From Rhizobium leucaenae USDA 9039 (GTDB taxonomy: Bacteria > Pseudomonadota > Alphaproteobacteria > Rhizobiales > Rhizobiaceae), in NCBI RefSeq assembly GCF_000426285.1, contig NZ_AUFB01000001.1:186001-250000 (forward strand): a stretch of DNA of 64,000 bases, read 5' to 3'. Made by a program: the position numbers and the translations under genes. The notes under the pieces are model-generated. The model worked only from the letters and a program-made list of their open reading frames with translations, did not search any database and had not been told where the DNA came from. Of the stretch, positions 1 to 7,751 are shown one piece after another (positions within the stretch are counted from its first letter, which is position 1; each line of letters begins with the position of its first letter).

Positions 1-636
1 CTCAGGGCCGTTACCGGCAGCACCGGGAACAGCGATGATCGAGACGATCTCGCCATTGTGCGCCTCGATCGGATTCCATCGGCAGGAGAGGCCGGTCAGA
101 TCCGGCCGCGTCTGCTGCGGCGCCGCTTCGACGGCAAAGTGTCCCGCCTTCATCTGCTTTTCCGCCCAGCTCGCGCCGCCGCCGGAGAACATGGCATAGG
201 AGACGAAGTCGCTGGGGCTGAAGCGGGCGACGCGCACATCCAGCCCCTCGGCCCGGACATCCCCCATCGGTACCAGCGCAGTACGCAGGCTGAGCTGCAA
301 CTCCTCTGTTACCCATGTCCGCACTGCGGCCAATGCCTGCCGCACGCGATCCTCGCCGGAGGCAGGAATGGCCACTAGGGCGCCGTCGCCGCCGAAGACG
401 AAGGGATAGTCGCCGTTGTCCAGCGCGTTGAGCACCGCCGAAATCACGCTCGCGCCCGCCATGTTGACGGATTTGTAGTGGCCCGACGCGATGGCCTTGG
501 TCGAGCTGACGATATCGGCTACCGCCAAGAGCCAGCCGTCGGGAAGCGGCCGATAGTTGCCGCTGTCGGTGACGCCTTCGAAATCGGTGAAAACCGGCAA
601 ACTACGGAAGAAATCGTCGTTCGATAGCTCGGCCAT
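1..636 (-). CDS. DUF3095 family protein, cyclase-like (3' end cut by window edge)
   Basis: The frame is open for 212 codons from an ATG at 636 to the window edge, so the C-terminus is missing. A good ribosome site (AAGGGGGA) precedes the ATG. The N-terminal text (PVFTDFEGVTDSGNYRPLP, then VADIVSSTKAI, then FGGDGALVAIP) matches what I know of DUF3095, a family of about 380 residues often labelled adenylate cyclase-like. The ADIVSST and GGDGA segments resemble the two metal-aspartate regions of class III nucleotide cyclases; that parallel is my inference and activity is unproven. It is divergent from the methyltransferase starting at 776. Family call fairly sure, function unknown. Confidence 0.75.
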   Translation of the reverse strand, partial: MAELSNDDFFRSLPVFTDFEGVTDSGNYRPLPDGWLLAVADIVSSTKAIASGHYKSVNMAGASVISAVLNALDNGDYPFVFGGDGALVAIPASGEDRVRQALAAVRTWVTEELQLSLRTALVPMGDVRAEGLDVRVARFSPSDFVSYAMFSGGGASWAEKQMKAGHFAVEAAPQQTRPDLTGLSCRWNPIEAHNGEIVSIIAVPGAAGNGPE

Positions 637-775
637 GACATCCCCCTTAAGCATGCGGCGCAACGCCTATCCCTACAACAACCGCATCGAAAAACCAGCA
701 GACAGTCGACGCAGTGTCGTCGTCCATGCTACTCCGGCTGGGGGAGAGACACCACGACGCCAAGGAATTATACGA

Positions 776-1255
776 ATGAGCCGCCTGGATAGTTTCATCC
801 GCCGCCTGACCGCACAACGAGACATTCTCAACGCCGTCGCCGATGAGGTCAAAACGCTCGACGGCGCCGTGTTGGAACTTGGGCTCGGCAACGGCCGCAC
901 TTTCGATCACCTGCGCGAACTTTTTCCGGACCGCCGCGTCGTCGCCTTCGATCGGGCCGCCAATGCCTATGGTTCGTCGATGCCGGAGGACGGCAATCTC
1001 GTGCTCGGCGAAATCAAGGACACTGCCAGAGATTTTATCGGCATCGGCGCGTCGCTCGCCCATGCGGATATCGGCACCGGTTACGAGGATAAGGATGCCG
1101 TAACGCTGACCTGGCTGCCAGAGATCATGGCCGGCGTTCTTGCTCCGCGCGGCCTTGCCGTCAGTGGCCTGCCGCTTGAGCATCCCGATCTCGAATCATT
1201 GCCCCTGCCATCGGGCGTGAAAGACGGGCGCTATTTCATTTATCGGCGCAGATAG
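776..1255 (+). CDS. Class I SAM-dependent methyltransferase, short
   Basis: 159 residues. The ATG at 776 is preceded by AAGGAA and opens MSRLDSFIRRL. An in-frame upstream extension to 557 would overlap the divergent DUF3095 gene and is rejected. The motif LELGLGNGRTFDHL near residues 30-43 is a Rossmann motif I for S-adenosylmethionine, and VVAFDR about 17 residues later fits the acidic residue that binds the ribose. The protein is shorter than most class I enzymes, so it is a minimal fold. Substrate cannot be read from sequence. It converges on the FkbM-type gene, with only 3 bases between the two stop codons. Family call good, role unknown. Confidence 0.75.
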   Translation: MSRLDSFIRRLTAQRDILNAVADEVKTLDGAVLELGLGNGRTFDHLRELFPDRRVVAFDRAANAYGSSMPEDGNLVLGEIKDTARDFIGIGASLAHADIGTGYEDKDAVTLTWLPEIMAGVLAPRGLAVSGLPLEHPDLESLPLPSGVKDGRYFIYRRR

Positions 1256-1258
1256 CCG

Positions 1259-2137
1259 TCAACGCAGGAACAACACGTTAAACTGATGGCCTTCGACCGG
1301 CAGATCGGCAACCTTCATCGCCACACTGCGGTCTTCGAAAAAGACCAGGCATTCGGCGTAGTAGCCGGCAAGATCGGCGACGAAGGCGACCGCCTGATCC
1401 CTGCCGTAAAAGGCCGGCGTAAATTCCATGTAGAGCGGCACCTTGCGAGCCATCAGCGCCAGCATCGACCTGACGGCAACGGGCTCGTAACCCTCGATGT
1501 CCATCCAGATCAGCCCGATGTCGGCGGCCTCGACGCCGATGTCGGCAAGAATATCCGCGACGGGGCGGACCGGTACGGAAATCTTTTCATCGCCTGCGCT
1601 TTGGCGAAAAACACTGCTTTTGCCATGGTTCTTATGGTTCAGATAGAAATCGAGCTGTCCCTGGCGATCGCCGGCGGCGCAGTTGACCGCCGTTACCATA
1701 TCCTGCATCCCGTTGTCGGCGATATTGACCGACAGGAGCCGGAAATTGCGCGGGTCGGGCTCGATGGTAACGATATGGCGATAAGCGCCGCTCAGGGCGA
1801 AATAGGTGGTCTGCGTACCGATATTGCCGCCGAGTTCGAGTAGGACCGTGCCCTTTCGCAGCAGACCGCGCTCGCGCAGAACCATCAGGAGCCGGTCGAC
1901 ATGATCCCGCTCGAAATGGCCTTTGCGAAACACTTTCCGGCCGATGTAGTCGGCAGGCGAAAAGCTCAGGATATGATCGCCGCAATCCACCGTCATGGTC
2001 TTGACGCGCGGCCCGATGGCGCCGATCAGGATGTCGCGGCCGAGGCGGGTATCGAACAGCCGCGTGGCGACGTGATCCCTGATCTTGCGAAGGGTGCGTT
2101 TCCAGAATTTCGCGGTGAGGATCTTGCGGTCGGACAT
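1259..2137 (-). CDS. FkbM family methyltransferase
   Basis: About 292 residues from the ATG at 2137 (MSDRKILTAKF), which has GGGATGGGG just upstream. A second in-frame ATG at 2161 would add eight residues and cannot be excluded. The SAM-binding segment is LLELGGNIGTQTTYFAL, followed by IVTIEPDPRNFRLL, and the family hallmark IWMDIEGYEPVAVRSM comes later. FkbM-type enzymes usually O-methylate sugars or secondary metabolites, and in rhizobia often surface polysaccharides. No biosynthetic cluster surrounds it, so the acceptor is unknown. It lies downstream of cyaC on the same strand with an 85-base gap. Confidence 0.85.
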   Translation of the reverse strand: MSDRKILTAKFWKRTLRKIRDHVATRLFDTRLGRDILIGAIGPRVKTMTVDCGDHILSFSPADYIGRKVFRKGHFERDHVDRLLMVLRERGLLRKGTVLLELGGNIGTQTTYFALSGAYRHIVTIEPDPRNFRLLSVNIADNGMQDMVTAVNCAAGDRQGQLDFYLNHKNHGKSSVFRQSAGDEKISVPVRPVADILADIGVEAADIGLIWMDIEGYEPVAVRSMLALMARKVPLYMEFTPAFYGRDQAVAFVADLAGYYAECLVFFEDRSVAMKVADLPVEGHQFNVLFLR

Positions 2138-2222
2138 TGCCCCATCCCTACACCAGAACATCGGGCTTTCAAATGGAATCGTTGAAGGAATGCCGAGGAT
2201 TCAAGGAATTAGCGCGCAAGGT

Positions 2223-3947
2223 TTATGCAAAGCGCCCGCTTTCCTCCTTCGGAACGATATAGACGCGCAGAGGCTCGCCGCGGCCGCGAACGGCGATCTC
2301 ACGGCTTTCGATGTCGGAAATATCCACGCCGGAAAGGCTCGCCACCGGCTCGGAGAAAACCAGCGCGCGGTCGAATTCCTTGGCGACGCTCTCGAGGCGG
2401 CTCGCCACGTTCACGGTGTCGCCAATCGCCGTGACGTTCTTGACATTGCCGTAGCCCATTGAACCGACCACCGCCAAGCCCGTATGAAGACCGACGACGA
2501 CTTCGAGTGGGACCGACAGCTCGTCTGCTAGCTCTTGGCCGAGTTTGTCGATCTCCCTGATGATCTCGGCGGCGGCTTTGAGCGCCTGCCGATTGGCATC
2601 CTGCGGCGTGGTGCGCAGGCCGAACAATGCCATGGCGCCGTCGCCGATAAACTTGTCCATCCGGCCGCCATTGTTCTCGATGATACGCCCGACGATCGCA
2701 AAATAGCGGTTCAGCAGAAAGACGATATCGAAAGGCAGGCGCGACTCGGTCAGCGTCGTGAAATGACGCAGATCGCAGAAAAAGACGACGATCTCACGCT
2801 CGCGGCCGGGGCTTGCCGTCTGGCTGTAGACGGGAATGGTCGATTCCGCCATCGGCGTCAGAAGCGGCACGACGCTGATGTTTCCTGTCGGACGCAGTTG
2901 ACAGGCGAGGCGGACATCCGGCGTGGCGCCGATGCGGTTCAGCGTCTTCTGTTCCAGCGCCTCGGGCGGCGGCAGATTGTCCGCGCCTTCGACGATCTGG
3001 ACGCGGCAGGTGGAGCATTGGCCCTTGCCGCCGCATACGGAATAATGGGGGATGCCGCCGAGACGGCTTGCTTCGAGCACGGTGAAGCCGCGAGGCGCAT
3101 GCACGACTTCGCCGCTGGCGTAGCGGATCGCGACCTGATGCTGCCGTTCGCGCAGCCTGCGATGGGTGCGGAAAGCGAAAAGGCCGATGATCGAAGCGCT
3201 GAAAGCACCGTAGAAACCGGCGCGATACGGCCATAGGGCGCCAGCCATCTGGCGGCCGGGTATGGAGCCGGTCTCACCATAGCTGCGCATGTCGCTGTAA
3301 TAGCCGCCCCGAAATCCGCGCTCATCATTCTGCGCCGTCTCATGCGACACCGTTCGGCCCATGGCGGCGAAACCGAGCAGGGCGAGCACCGGCAGCACGA
3401 TGGCGAAAGACAGCATAATGGGGGCTATGGCCATATACCAGGAACGGTAGCGCAGCCAGAAATGGATACCGATACAACCATGGATCCAGACGACCACCAG
3501 AACGATCGCCTGGCGCACGCCGTTTACCGGCGAAGTGATCCAGAGACTGTCCACGATCGCGCGGTAATTGTCGTGATAGCCGTAGACCGCGTGCAGAATG
3601 CGCGTGCCGATAATATGGTCGATCAAGAGTACCGGAACGAGCAATCCGGTGACAATCTGGAAGGCTTCGCCTGCCGGCATGACCAGCGTGCGGCGCCTGT
3701 AAAGCATGCGCAGCACGAGCAGAATATGGACGATCAGCGCGCCGTAGAGAAGGACGGTGCCCACCGGATTGCGCCAGGCGGCCATGAACCAGTGCTGCGC
3801 CTGATCGGCAGTACTCAGCGAAATCAATCCGAGGGAATGATTGGCGAGATGCATGGTCACGAAGACGAAGATGACCAAACCGGAGCCGAGGCGGAACTTT
3901 CGCGCAATACGATCGGAGATGATGGGTGTTCTCGCCTCGGTAGTCAT
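2223..3947 (-). CDS. cyaC: CyaC-type adenylate cyclase: heme-b membrane anchor, 2Fe-2S ferredoxin domain, class III cyclase domain
   Basis: 574 residues from the ATG at 3947; a GTG at 3974 would add nine. Counting from that GTG, residues 30-270 hold several membrane helices with paired histidines (H42, H46, H83, H120, H128, H165, H171), as in succinate-dehydrogenase-type diheme b anchors. Residues 285-370 form a ferredoxin domain with C314, C320, C323 and C358. Residues 390-575 form a cyclase domain with metal aspartates D401 and D445 and the AIGDTVNVASR core. This matches Sinorhizobium meliloti CyaC, described as a redox- and quinone-responsive adenylate cyclase. It probably makes cAMP at the inner membrane in response to respiratory chain redox state. 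Divergent from the glycosyltransferase at 4138. Confidence 0.9.
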   Translation of the reverse strand: MTTEARTPIISDRIARKFRLGSGLVIFVFVTMHLANHSLGLISLSTADQAQHWFMAAWRNPVGTVLLYGALIVHILLVLRMLYRRRTLVMPAGEAFQIVTGLLVPVLLIDHIIGTRILHAVYGYHDNYRAIVDSLWITSPVNGVRQAIVLVVVWIHGCIGIHFWLRYRSWYMAIAPIMLSFAIVLPVLALLGFAAMGRTVSHETAQNDERGFRGGYYSDMRSYGETGSIPGRQMAGALWPYRAGFYGAFSASIIGLFAFRTHRRLRERQHQVAIRYASGEVVHAPRGFTVLEASRLGGIPHYSVCGGKGQCSTCRVQIVEGADNLPPPEALEQKTLNRIGATPDVRLACQLRPTGNISVVPLLTPMAESTIPVYSQTASPGREREIVVFFCDLRHFTTLTESRLPFDIVFLLNRYFAIVGRIIENNGGRMDKFIGDGAMALFGLRTTPQDANRQALKAAAEIIREIDKLGQELADELSVPLEVVVGLHTGLAVVGSMGYGNVKNVTAIGDTVNVASRLESVAKEFDRALVFSEPVASLSGVDISDIESREIAVRGRGEPLRVYIVPKEESGRFA

Positions 3948-4137
3948 CAAATCCAATTTATATTGCCCGTTCACAAACGAACGGAAAGCAGTTATCGCCT
4001 AATCGTCTAGCTGCAATGCCGCATGCTGTCGAGAATGCGGTTTTTGAAGCGGGAGCCTTATTGCCAAGCAAGCCATCGGAATTCGGGCATTTTCCCGGCC
4101 AAAACTATCACTTTCTTGTCAACTATTCGTGCGCGCC

Positions 4138-5241
4138 ATGAAGATCGCCTTCTATGCTCCTTTGAAATCTCCCAATCACCCGGTGCCGTCGGGCGACCGG
4201 ATGATGGCGCGCCTCATCATCGCGGCATTGGAGATGGCGGGACACAAGGTCGAGATCGCCTCCGAGTTGCGCAGTTTCACGCCGGCGCCGCAGGATGCCT
4301 CGCGTGCCGAGATCGATCGGCAAGCGGTAGAGGAAACCGACAAATTGCTGAAGAAATGGCGGGCGGAGCCGCCGCCGGATCTCTGGTTCACCTACCATCC
4401 CTACTACAAGACGCCCGACCTGGTCGGCCCGCACGTCGCGGCATCGCTTGGCATTCCCTACGTCACCGCCGAGGCATCTTACAGCAGGCGGCACGATGAT
4501 CGCGGCTGGGGCGAAAACCAGCGCCTGATCGCCGAGGCAGTACGGCAGGCCGCCGTCAATCTGTGTTTTACCGAGCGCGACCGGATCGGCCTCTTGGATG
4601 CCGTCCCTGAAGGACGTTACGAGCGTTTCCTACCATTCATCGATACGGCGCCCTTCGGGCCGCTGGCTGACGAAGTCGCGCCGCATCGGCTGATATCAGT
4701 CGCAATGATGCGGCGCGGCGACAAGTTCGACAGCTATACGATGCTCGCGCAGGCGCTGGAACTGATCCGGGACCGCCACTGGACGCTGACCGTCATCGGC
4801 GACGGGCCGATGCGAGGGGAGGTGCGGACGCTGTTTTCCGGGTTCGATGCCAACCGCATTACCTGGCTCGGAGAACGTTCAGCGCCTGAGATCGTCCGCG
4901 AGTTGCGGGCAGGGGGCATCTATGTCTGGCCCGGCTGCGGCGAGGCCTACGGGCTTGCCTATCTCGAGGCACAGGCCGCCGGCCTGCCGGCCGTGGCACA
5001 GGCAACCGCCGGCGTGCCGGAGGTGGTTATGAACGATGTTACGGGTTTTCTGACGCCCGAGGCCGATCCGAGAGCCTATGCCGACGCGATCGCACGTTTG
5101 CTGGACGACGACCGGAAGCGGCGGGCGATGGGCGAGGCGGCCTACCGCTTCGTTCATGAAGAGCGGTCGTTGACCGCCGCCTCGAAACGACTTGAAGCCA
5201 TCCTGCGGAGGCATTTGGGAGATTCCTATTATGAGCGATAG
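4138..5241 (+). CDS. Glycosyltransferase family 4 (GT-B fold)
   Basis: 367 residues starting MKIAFYAPLKSP at the ATG at 4138; a GTG three codons earlier is less likely. The C-terminal half carries the GT4 signature: AMMRRGDKFDSY, VIGDGPMRGE, then GEAYGLAYLEAQAAGLP with the E-x7-E arrangement, then GVPEVVMNDVTGFL. Such enzymes move a sugar from a nucleotide sugar to a growing glycan on the cytoplasmic face. Its stop overlaps the start of the deacetylase gene by 11 bases, so the two are translationally coupled and probably act on the same polysaccharide. Neither the sugar nor the polymer can be named. Confidence 0.85.
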   Translation: MKIAFYAPLKSPNHPVPSGDRMMARLIIAALEMAGHKVEIASELRSFTPAPQDASRAEIDRQAVEETDKLLKKWRAEPPPDLWFTYHPYYKTPDLVGPHVAASLGIPYVTAEASYSRRHDDRGWGENQRLIAEAVRQAAVNLCFTERDRIGLLDAVPEGRYERFLPFIDTAPFGPLADEVAPHRLISVAMMRRGDKFDSYTMLAQALELIRDRHWTLTVIGDGPMRGEVRTLFSGFDANRITWLGERSAPEIVRELRAGGIYVWPGCGEAYGLAYLEAQAAGLPAVAQATAGVPEVVMNDVTGFLTPEADPRAYADAIARLLDDDRKRRAMGEAAYRFVHEERSLTAASKRLEAILRRHLGDSYYER

Positions 5242-5980
5242 AGCCGCATGGCAGCCTCTGCGCGATGAATTGCAGCGCTGGGCCGATGCCGGCCGAAGGG
5301 CGACGCTATGGTTTCGCGACGACGATGCCATCGAACCGACCGCGGCGCTCGACCGTCTGCTGGCTCTCTCGGATCGCTACGCCGTGCCGATGACGCTGGC
5401 AGTGATCCCCGCCTACACCGGTGAGCCGCTCGCGGCGCGGCTCGCGAGCCAGAAAGCTCTAACGGTGACCGTGCACGGCTGGACGCACCACAACTACGCA
5501 CCGGACGAGACAAAAAAACAGGAACTTGGTCCGCATCGTCCGCAAGCTGTTGTCCTCGATGAACTCCGCCGCGGTTTCGACAAGCTGAAGGCCCTCCATC
5601 CCAGGCAATTCGCGCCGATGCTGGTGCCGCCGTGGAACCGGATCGACAAGGCGCTGCTGCCCGAGCTCGCCGCTTTCGGATACCGTGCCGTTTCCGTCTA
5701 TGGATTGGCAAAGCCGGATCAGCCGATCGCGCTGGTCAATACGCATGTCGATATCATGGATTGGCACGGGACGCATGGCGGCCGCGCGCACGGGGAGCTG
5801 GTCGGCTATCTCGTGCGGGAATTGCAAAACCGTTTCGACGGCAATAGTGAGCCGATCGGCATCCTCACCCATCACCTCGTCCACGATGCGTTGGCGTGGG
5901 ATTTCATTGCAGCGCTCTTCGAAGAGACGGCTGCGCATGCGGCCGTCGACTGGCGCAACGTCGGCGATTTCATGGGCTAA
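5231..5980 (+). CDS. Polysaccharide deacetylase (NodB-like) family protein
   Basis: 249 residues from the ATG at 5231, with GGGAGA eleven bases upstream, overlapping the end of the glycosyltransferase gene. The segment WFRDDDAIEPT supplies the paired aspartates and VHGWTHHNY gives the H-x3-H metal site of carbohydrate esterase family 4. LVPPWNRID and GILTHHLVHDALAW match later NodB-fold motifs. There is no signal peptide, so it is likely cytoplasmic. It would remove N- or O-acetyl groups from a sugar chain. Coupling to the GT4 gene suggests a two-gene glycan-modifying unit. Converges on the metallo-hydrolase gene at 6026. Confidence 0.85.
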   Translation: MSDRAAWQPLRDELQRWADAGRRATLWFRDDDAIEPTAALDRLLALSDRYAVPMTLAVIPAYTGEPLAARLASQKALTVTVHGWTHHNYAPDETKKQELGPHRPQAVVLDELRRGFDKLKALHPRQFAPMLVPPWNRIDKALLPELAAFGYRAVSVYGLAKPDQPIALVNTHVDIMDWHGTHGGRAHGELVGYLVRELQNRFDGNSEPIGILTHHLVHDALAWDFIAALFEETAAHAAVDWRNVGDFMG

Positions 5981-6025
5981 CGGCTCAAAGCCTAATCTTA
6001 GCCCCAACTGTTCGGGATCGGCGCT

Positions 6026-6856
6026 TCAAAGCTCGAGCAGTTGACCGTCAAAGGAGGCAAAGGCGCCCGGGAAGCTCGCCCGTGCCTCCCGCTCCATATC
6101 ATCCAGCTCTTTATCCGTACGTGCCGGCGCGTGATGGAAGAGCGCGAGGCGCCTTACACCCGCTTTCTTCGCCAGCTTGACGCCTTCCTTCCAGGTGGAA
6201 TGCCCGAAGCCGAGATGTTTCGGCATTTCCGGCTCGGTGTAGGTCGTGTCGTACACGGCGAGATCGGCATCCTTCATCAGCGAAAGGGCGGCTTCGTCGA
6301 GCTGACCAACCAGATGCTCGGTATCGTAGACCAGCGCGATAATCCGGCCCGCCCATTCGACACGGTAGCCGATACAGCCGCCGGGATGATTGAGCTTGGC
6401 GGTGTGGATGACGATGCCCGGATGCGGCTTCAGCGTATCGCCGGCGACGAAATCGCGAAAATTCATCGTCGCGCGGCAAATATCGGGCTCCACCGGAAAC
6501 CAGGGTGGCCGCATGAATTGGCCGATCAGTTGCCGCGTCGTCGTCTTGCCGGCAAGATGGCCCGACCAGATATCGACGCTGACCTTGGGATCATAGATCG
6601 GATTGAAGAAGGGCAGACCGATGATGTGGTCGTAGTGCGAGTGAGTGAAGAAGACATCGACATCGCGAACACCTGCTTTCGCAAGCGACAATGCCGCTTC
6701 CCGCGCGCCGGTGCCCGCGTCGAAAATAATGTGTCTGCCGTCATGCTGCAATTCGATGCAGGATGTATTCCCGCCGTAACGCTCGAATTCCGGTCCCGAT
6801 ACGGGGATACTTCCCCGCACGCCCCAGAACTTAAGCTCGAAATTATCGTTTTTCAT
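6026..6856 (-). CDS. MBL-fold metallo-hydrolase
   Basis: 276 residues. The N-terminus FWGVRGSIPVSG...YGGNTSCIEL and the metal site THSHYDHIIGLP (H-x-H-x-D-H) define a metallo-beta-lactamase fold of the PhnP/phosphodiesterase-like group. Further ligands are visible in HPGGCIGYR, VYDTEHL and LFHHAP. Relatives cleave phosphodiesters, including cyclic nucleotides or RNA ends; the substrate here is not evident. Given two cyclases in the window a cyclic nucleotide phosphodiesterase role is tempting, but this is inference only. Monocistronic, facing the deacetylase gene. Confidence 0.85.
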   Translation of the reverse strand: MKNDNFELKFWGVRGSIPVSGPEFERYGGNTSCIELQHDGRHIIFDAGTGAREAALSLAKAGVRDVDVFFTHSHYDHIIGLPFFNPIYDPKVSVDIWSGHLAGKTTTRQLIGQFMRPPWFPVEPDICRATMNFRDFVAGDTLKPHPGIVIHTAKLNHPGGCIGYRVEWAGRIIALVYDTEHLVGQLDEAALSLMKDADLAVYDTTYTEPEMPKHLGFGHSTWKEGVKLAKKAGVRRLALFHHAPARTDKELDDMEREARASFPGAFASFDGQLLEL

Positions 6857-7167
6857 AGAAGTTTTGACACCATTCCCCTTTCCGTCAACGTAAGCACACT
6901 TTTCCTATCGTGCGAAGCCAGCAATTTTCGCAAAAGTCATGCTCCCGTGAAAACCAAATCCCGCCGTTTCATCAGCGCGGATGTTTCGGCCAATGTTCAA
7001 CAACTGATCGCACAGAAGCTAATATAGGTATGAGACGACAAAAAAAGATAAAGCTTCGAACAACAAATGATGGCTTCGACATTCAAACGTCGCTTCTTTG
7101 ATCTCGCCGTCTTCGTCAGATGCCTTCGGCATTTGCCTTGCGAAGATCGGTCAGTCGCTTGCTAAGC
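6857..7167. other. Non-coding gap between metallo-hydrolase and marR
   Basis: About 310 bases, noticeably more AT-rich than its surroundings. The right part holds the promoter of the metallo-hydrolase (transcribed leftward). A small hairpin ATGCC-TTC-GGCAT at 7120-7132 lies about 36 bases past the marR stop and could end marR transcription, but it lacks a U-run. Short open frames here have no ribosome site or recognisable product. I see nothing else. Confidence 0.4.
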
Positions 7168-7698
7168 TTACAGCGTTGCCGCTGACCTCGCTGCCTGCTC
7201 GTAGTAGCCCGACAGAGCTCTCAAATGCGATGCAATTCCGGAAAGGTCGTCCTGAGACAGGCCTGAAACCTTGGTTGCTTCGACGAGCAGCCGTTCGCGG
7301 ATTTCGGAATAGCGCGTCAGCGCCTCCAGACCCTTGTCGGTTACCTGGATCACCTTTTCCTTGCCGGTCTTGCCGGTCTTGACGAGGCCGGCGGCCTGAA
7401 GCTTCTTCACGGCATAGTTAGCGACATGGGTGTCTTCGATGTCGAGCACAAGGCAAAGATCGGACAGCGTCTTCGGCCGTTCGCGATGCCGCACCGAATG
7501 GATGATCAGGATCTCGATCGGCGAGAGGCTCGGCACACCGGCAGCCGCCATGCACCGCACAATCCAGCGGTTAAATGCATGCGAAAACAGGATCGATCCG
7601 TACTCCAGTTCGGAGAGGGCCGGGGAACTGCCAACCGCCAGATGAGCAGATGACACGATCAATTCGCGGGGGGATTTCCGTTCCTTCAGCTTGCTCAA
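7168..7698 (-). CDS. MarR-family winged-helix regulator (LdtR-like)
   Basis: 176 residues. The centre reads LSPIEILIIHSVRHRERPKTLSDLCLVLDIEDTHVANYAVKKLQAAGLVKTGKTGKEKVIQVTDKG, a typical MarR helix-turn-helix plus wing. The overall shape recalls the LdtR-like MarR proteins of Rhizobiales. These act as dimers and usually respond to a small aromatic or amphipathic ligand. The gene starts 53 bases after the end of the oxoprolinase gene on the same strand, so it may be the last gene of that operon and a candidate regulator of it. That regulatory link is inference. Confidence 0.8.
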   Translation of the reverse strand: MSKLKERKSPRELIVSSAHLAVGSSPALSELEYGSILFSHAFNRWIVRCMAAAGVPSLSPIEILIIHSVRHRERPKTLSDLCLVLDIEDTHVANYAVKKLQAAGLVKTGKTGKEKVIQVTDKGLEALTRYSEIRERLLVEATKVSGLSQDDLSGIASHLRALSGYYEQAARSAATL

Positions 7699-7751
7699 AG
7701 AGCCCTCACATATCCGGATTGAAGAAGCAAACTATCGGGTAAAGACAATTT

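Noticed and set aside
557..775. N-terminal extension of the methyltransferase from 557
   Set aside because: It would overlap the 5' end of the divergent DUF3095 gene and lacks a ribosome site; the ATG at 776 has one.
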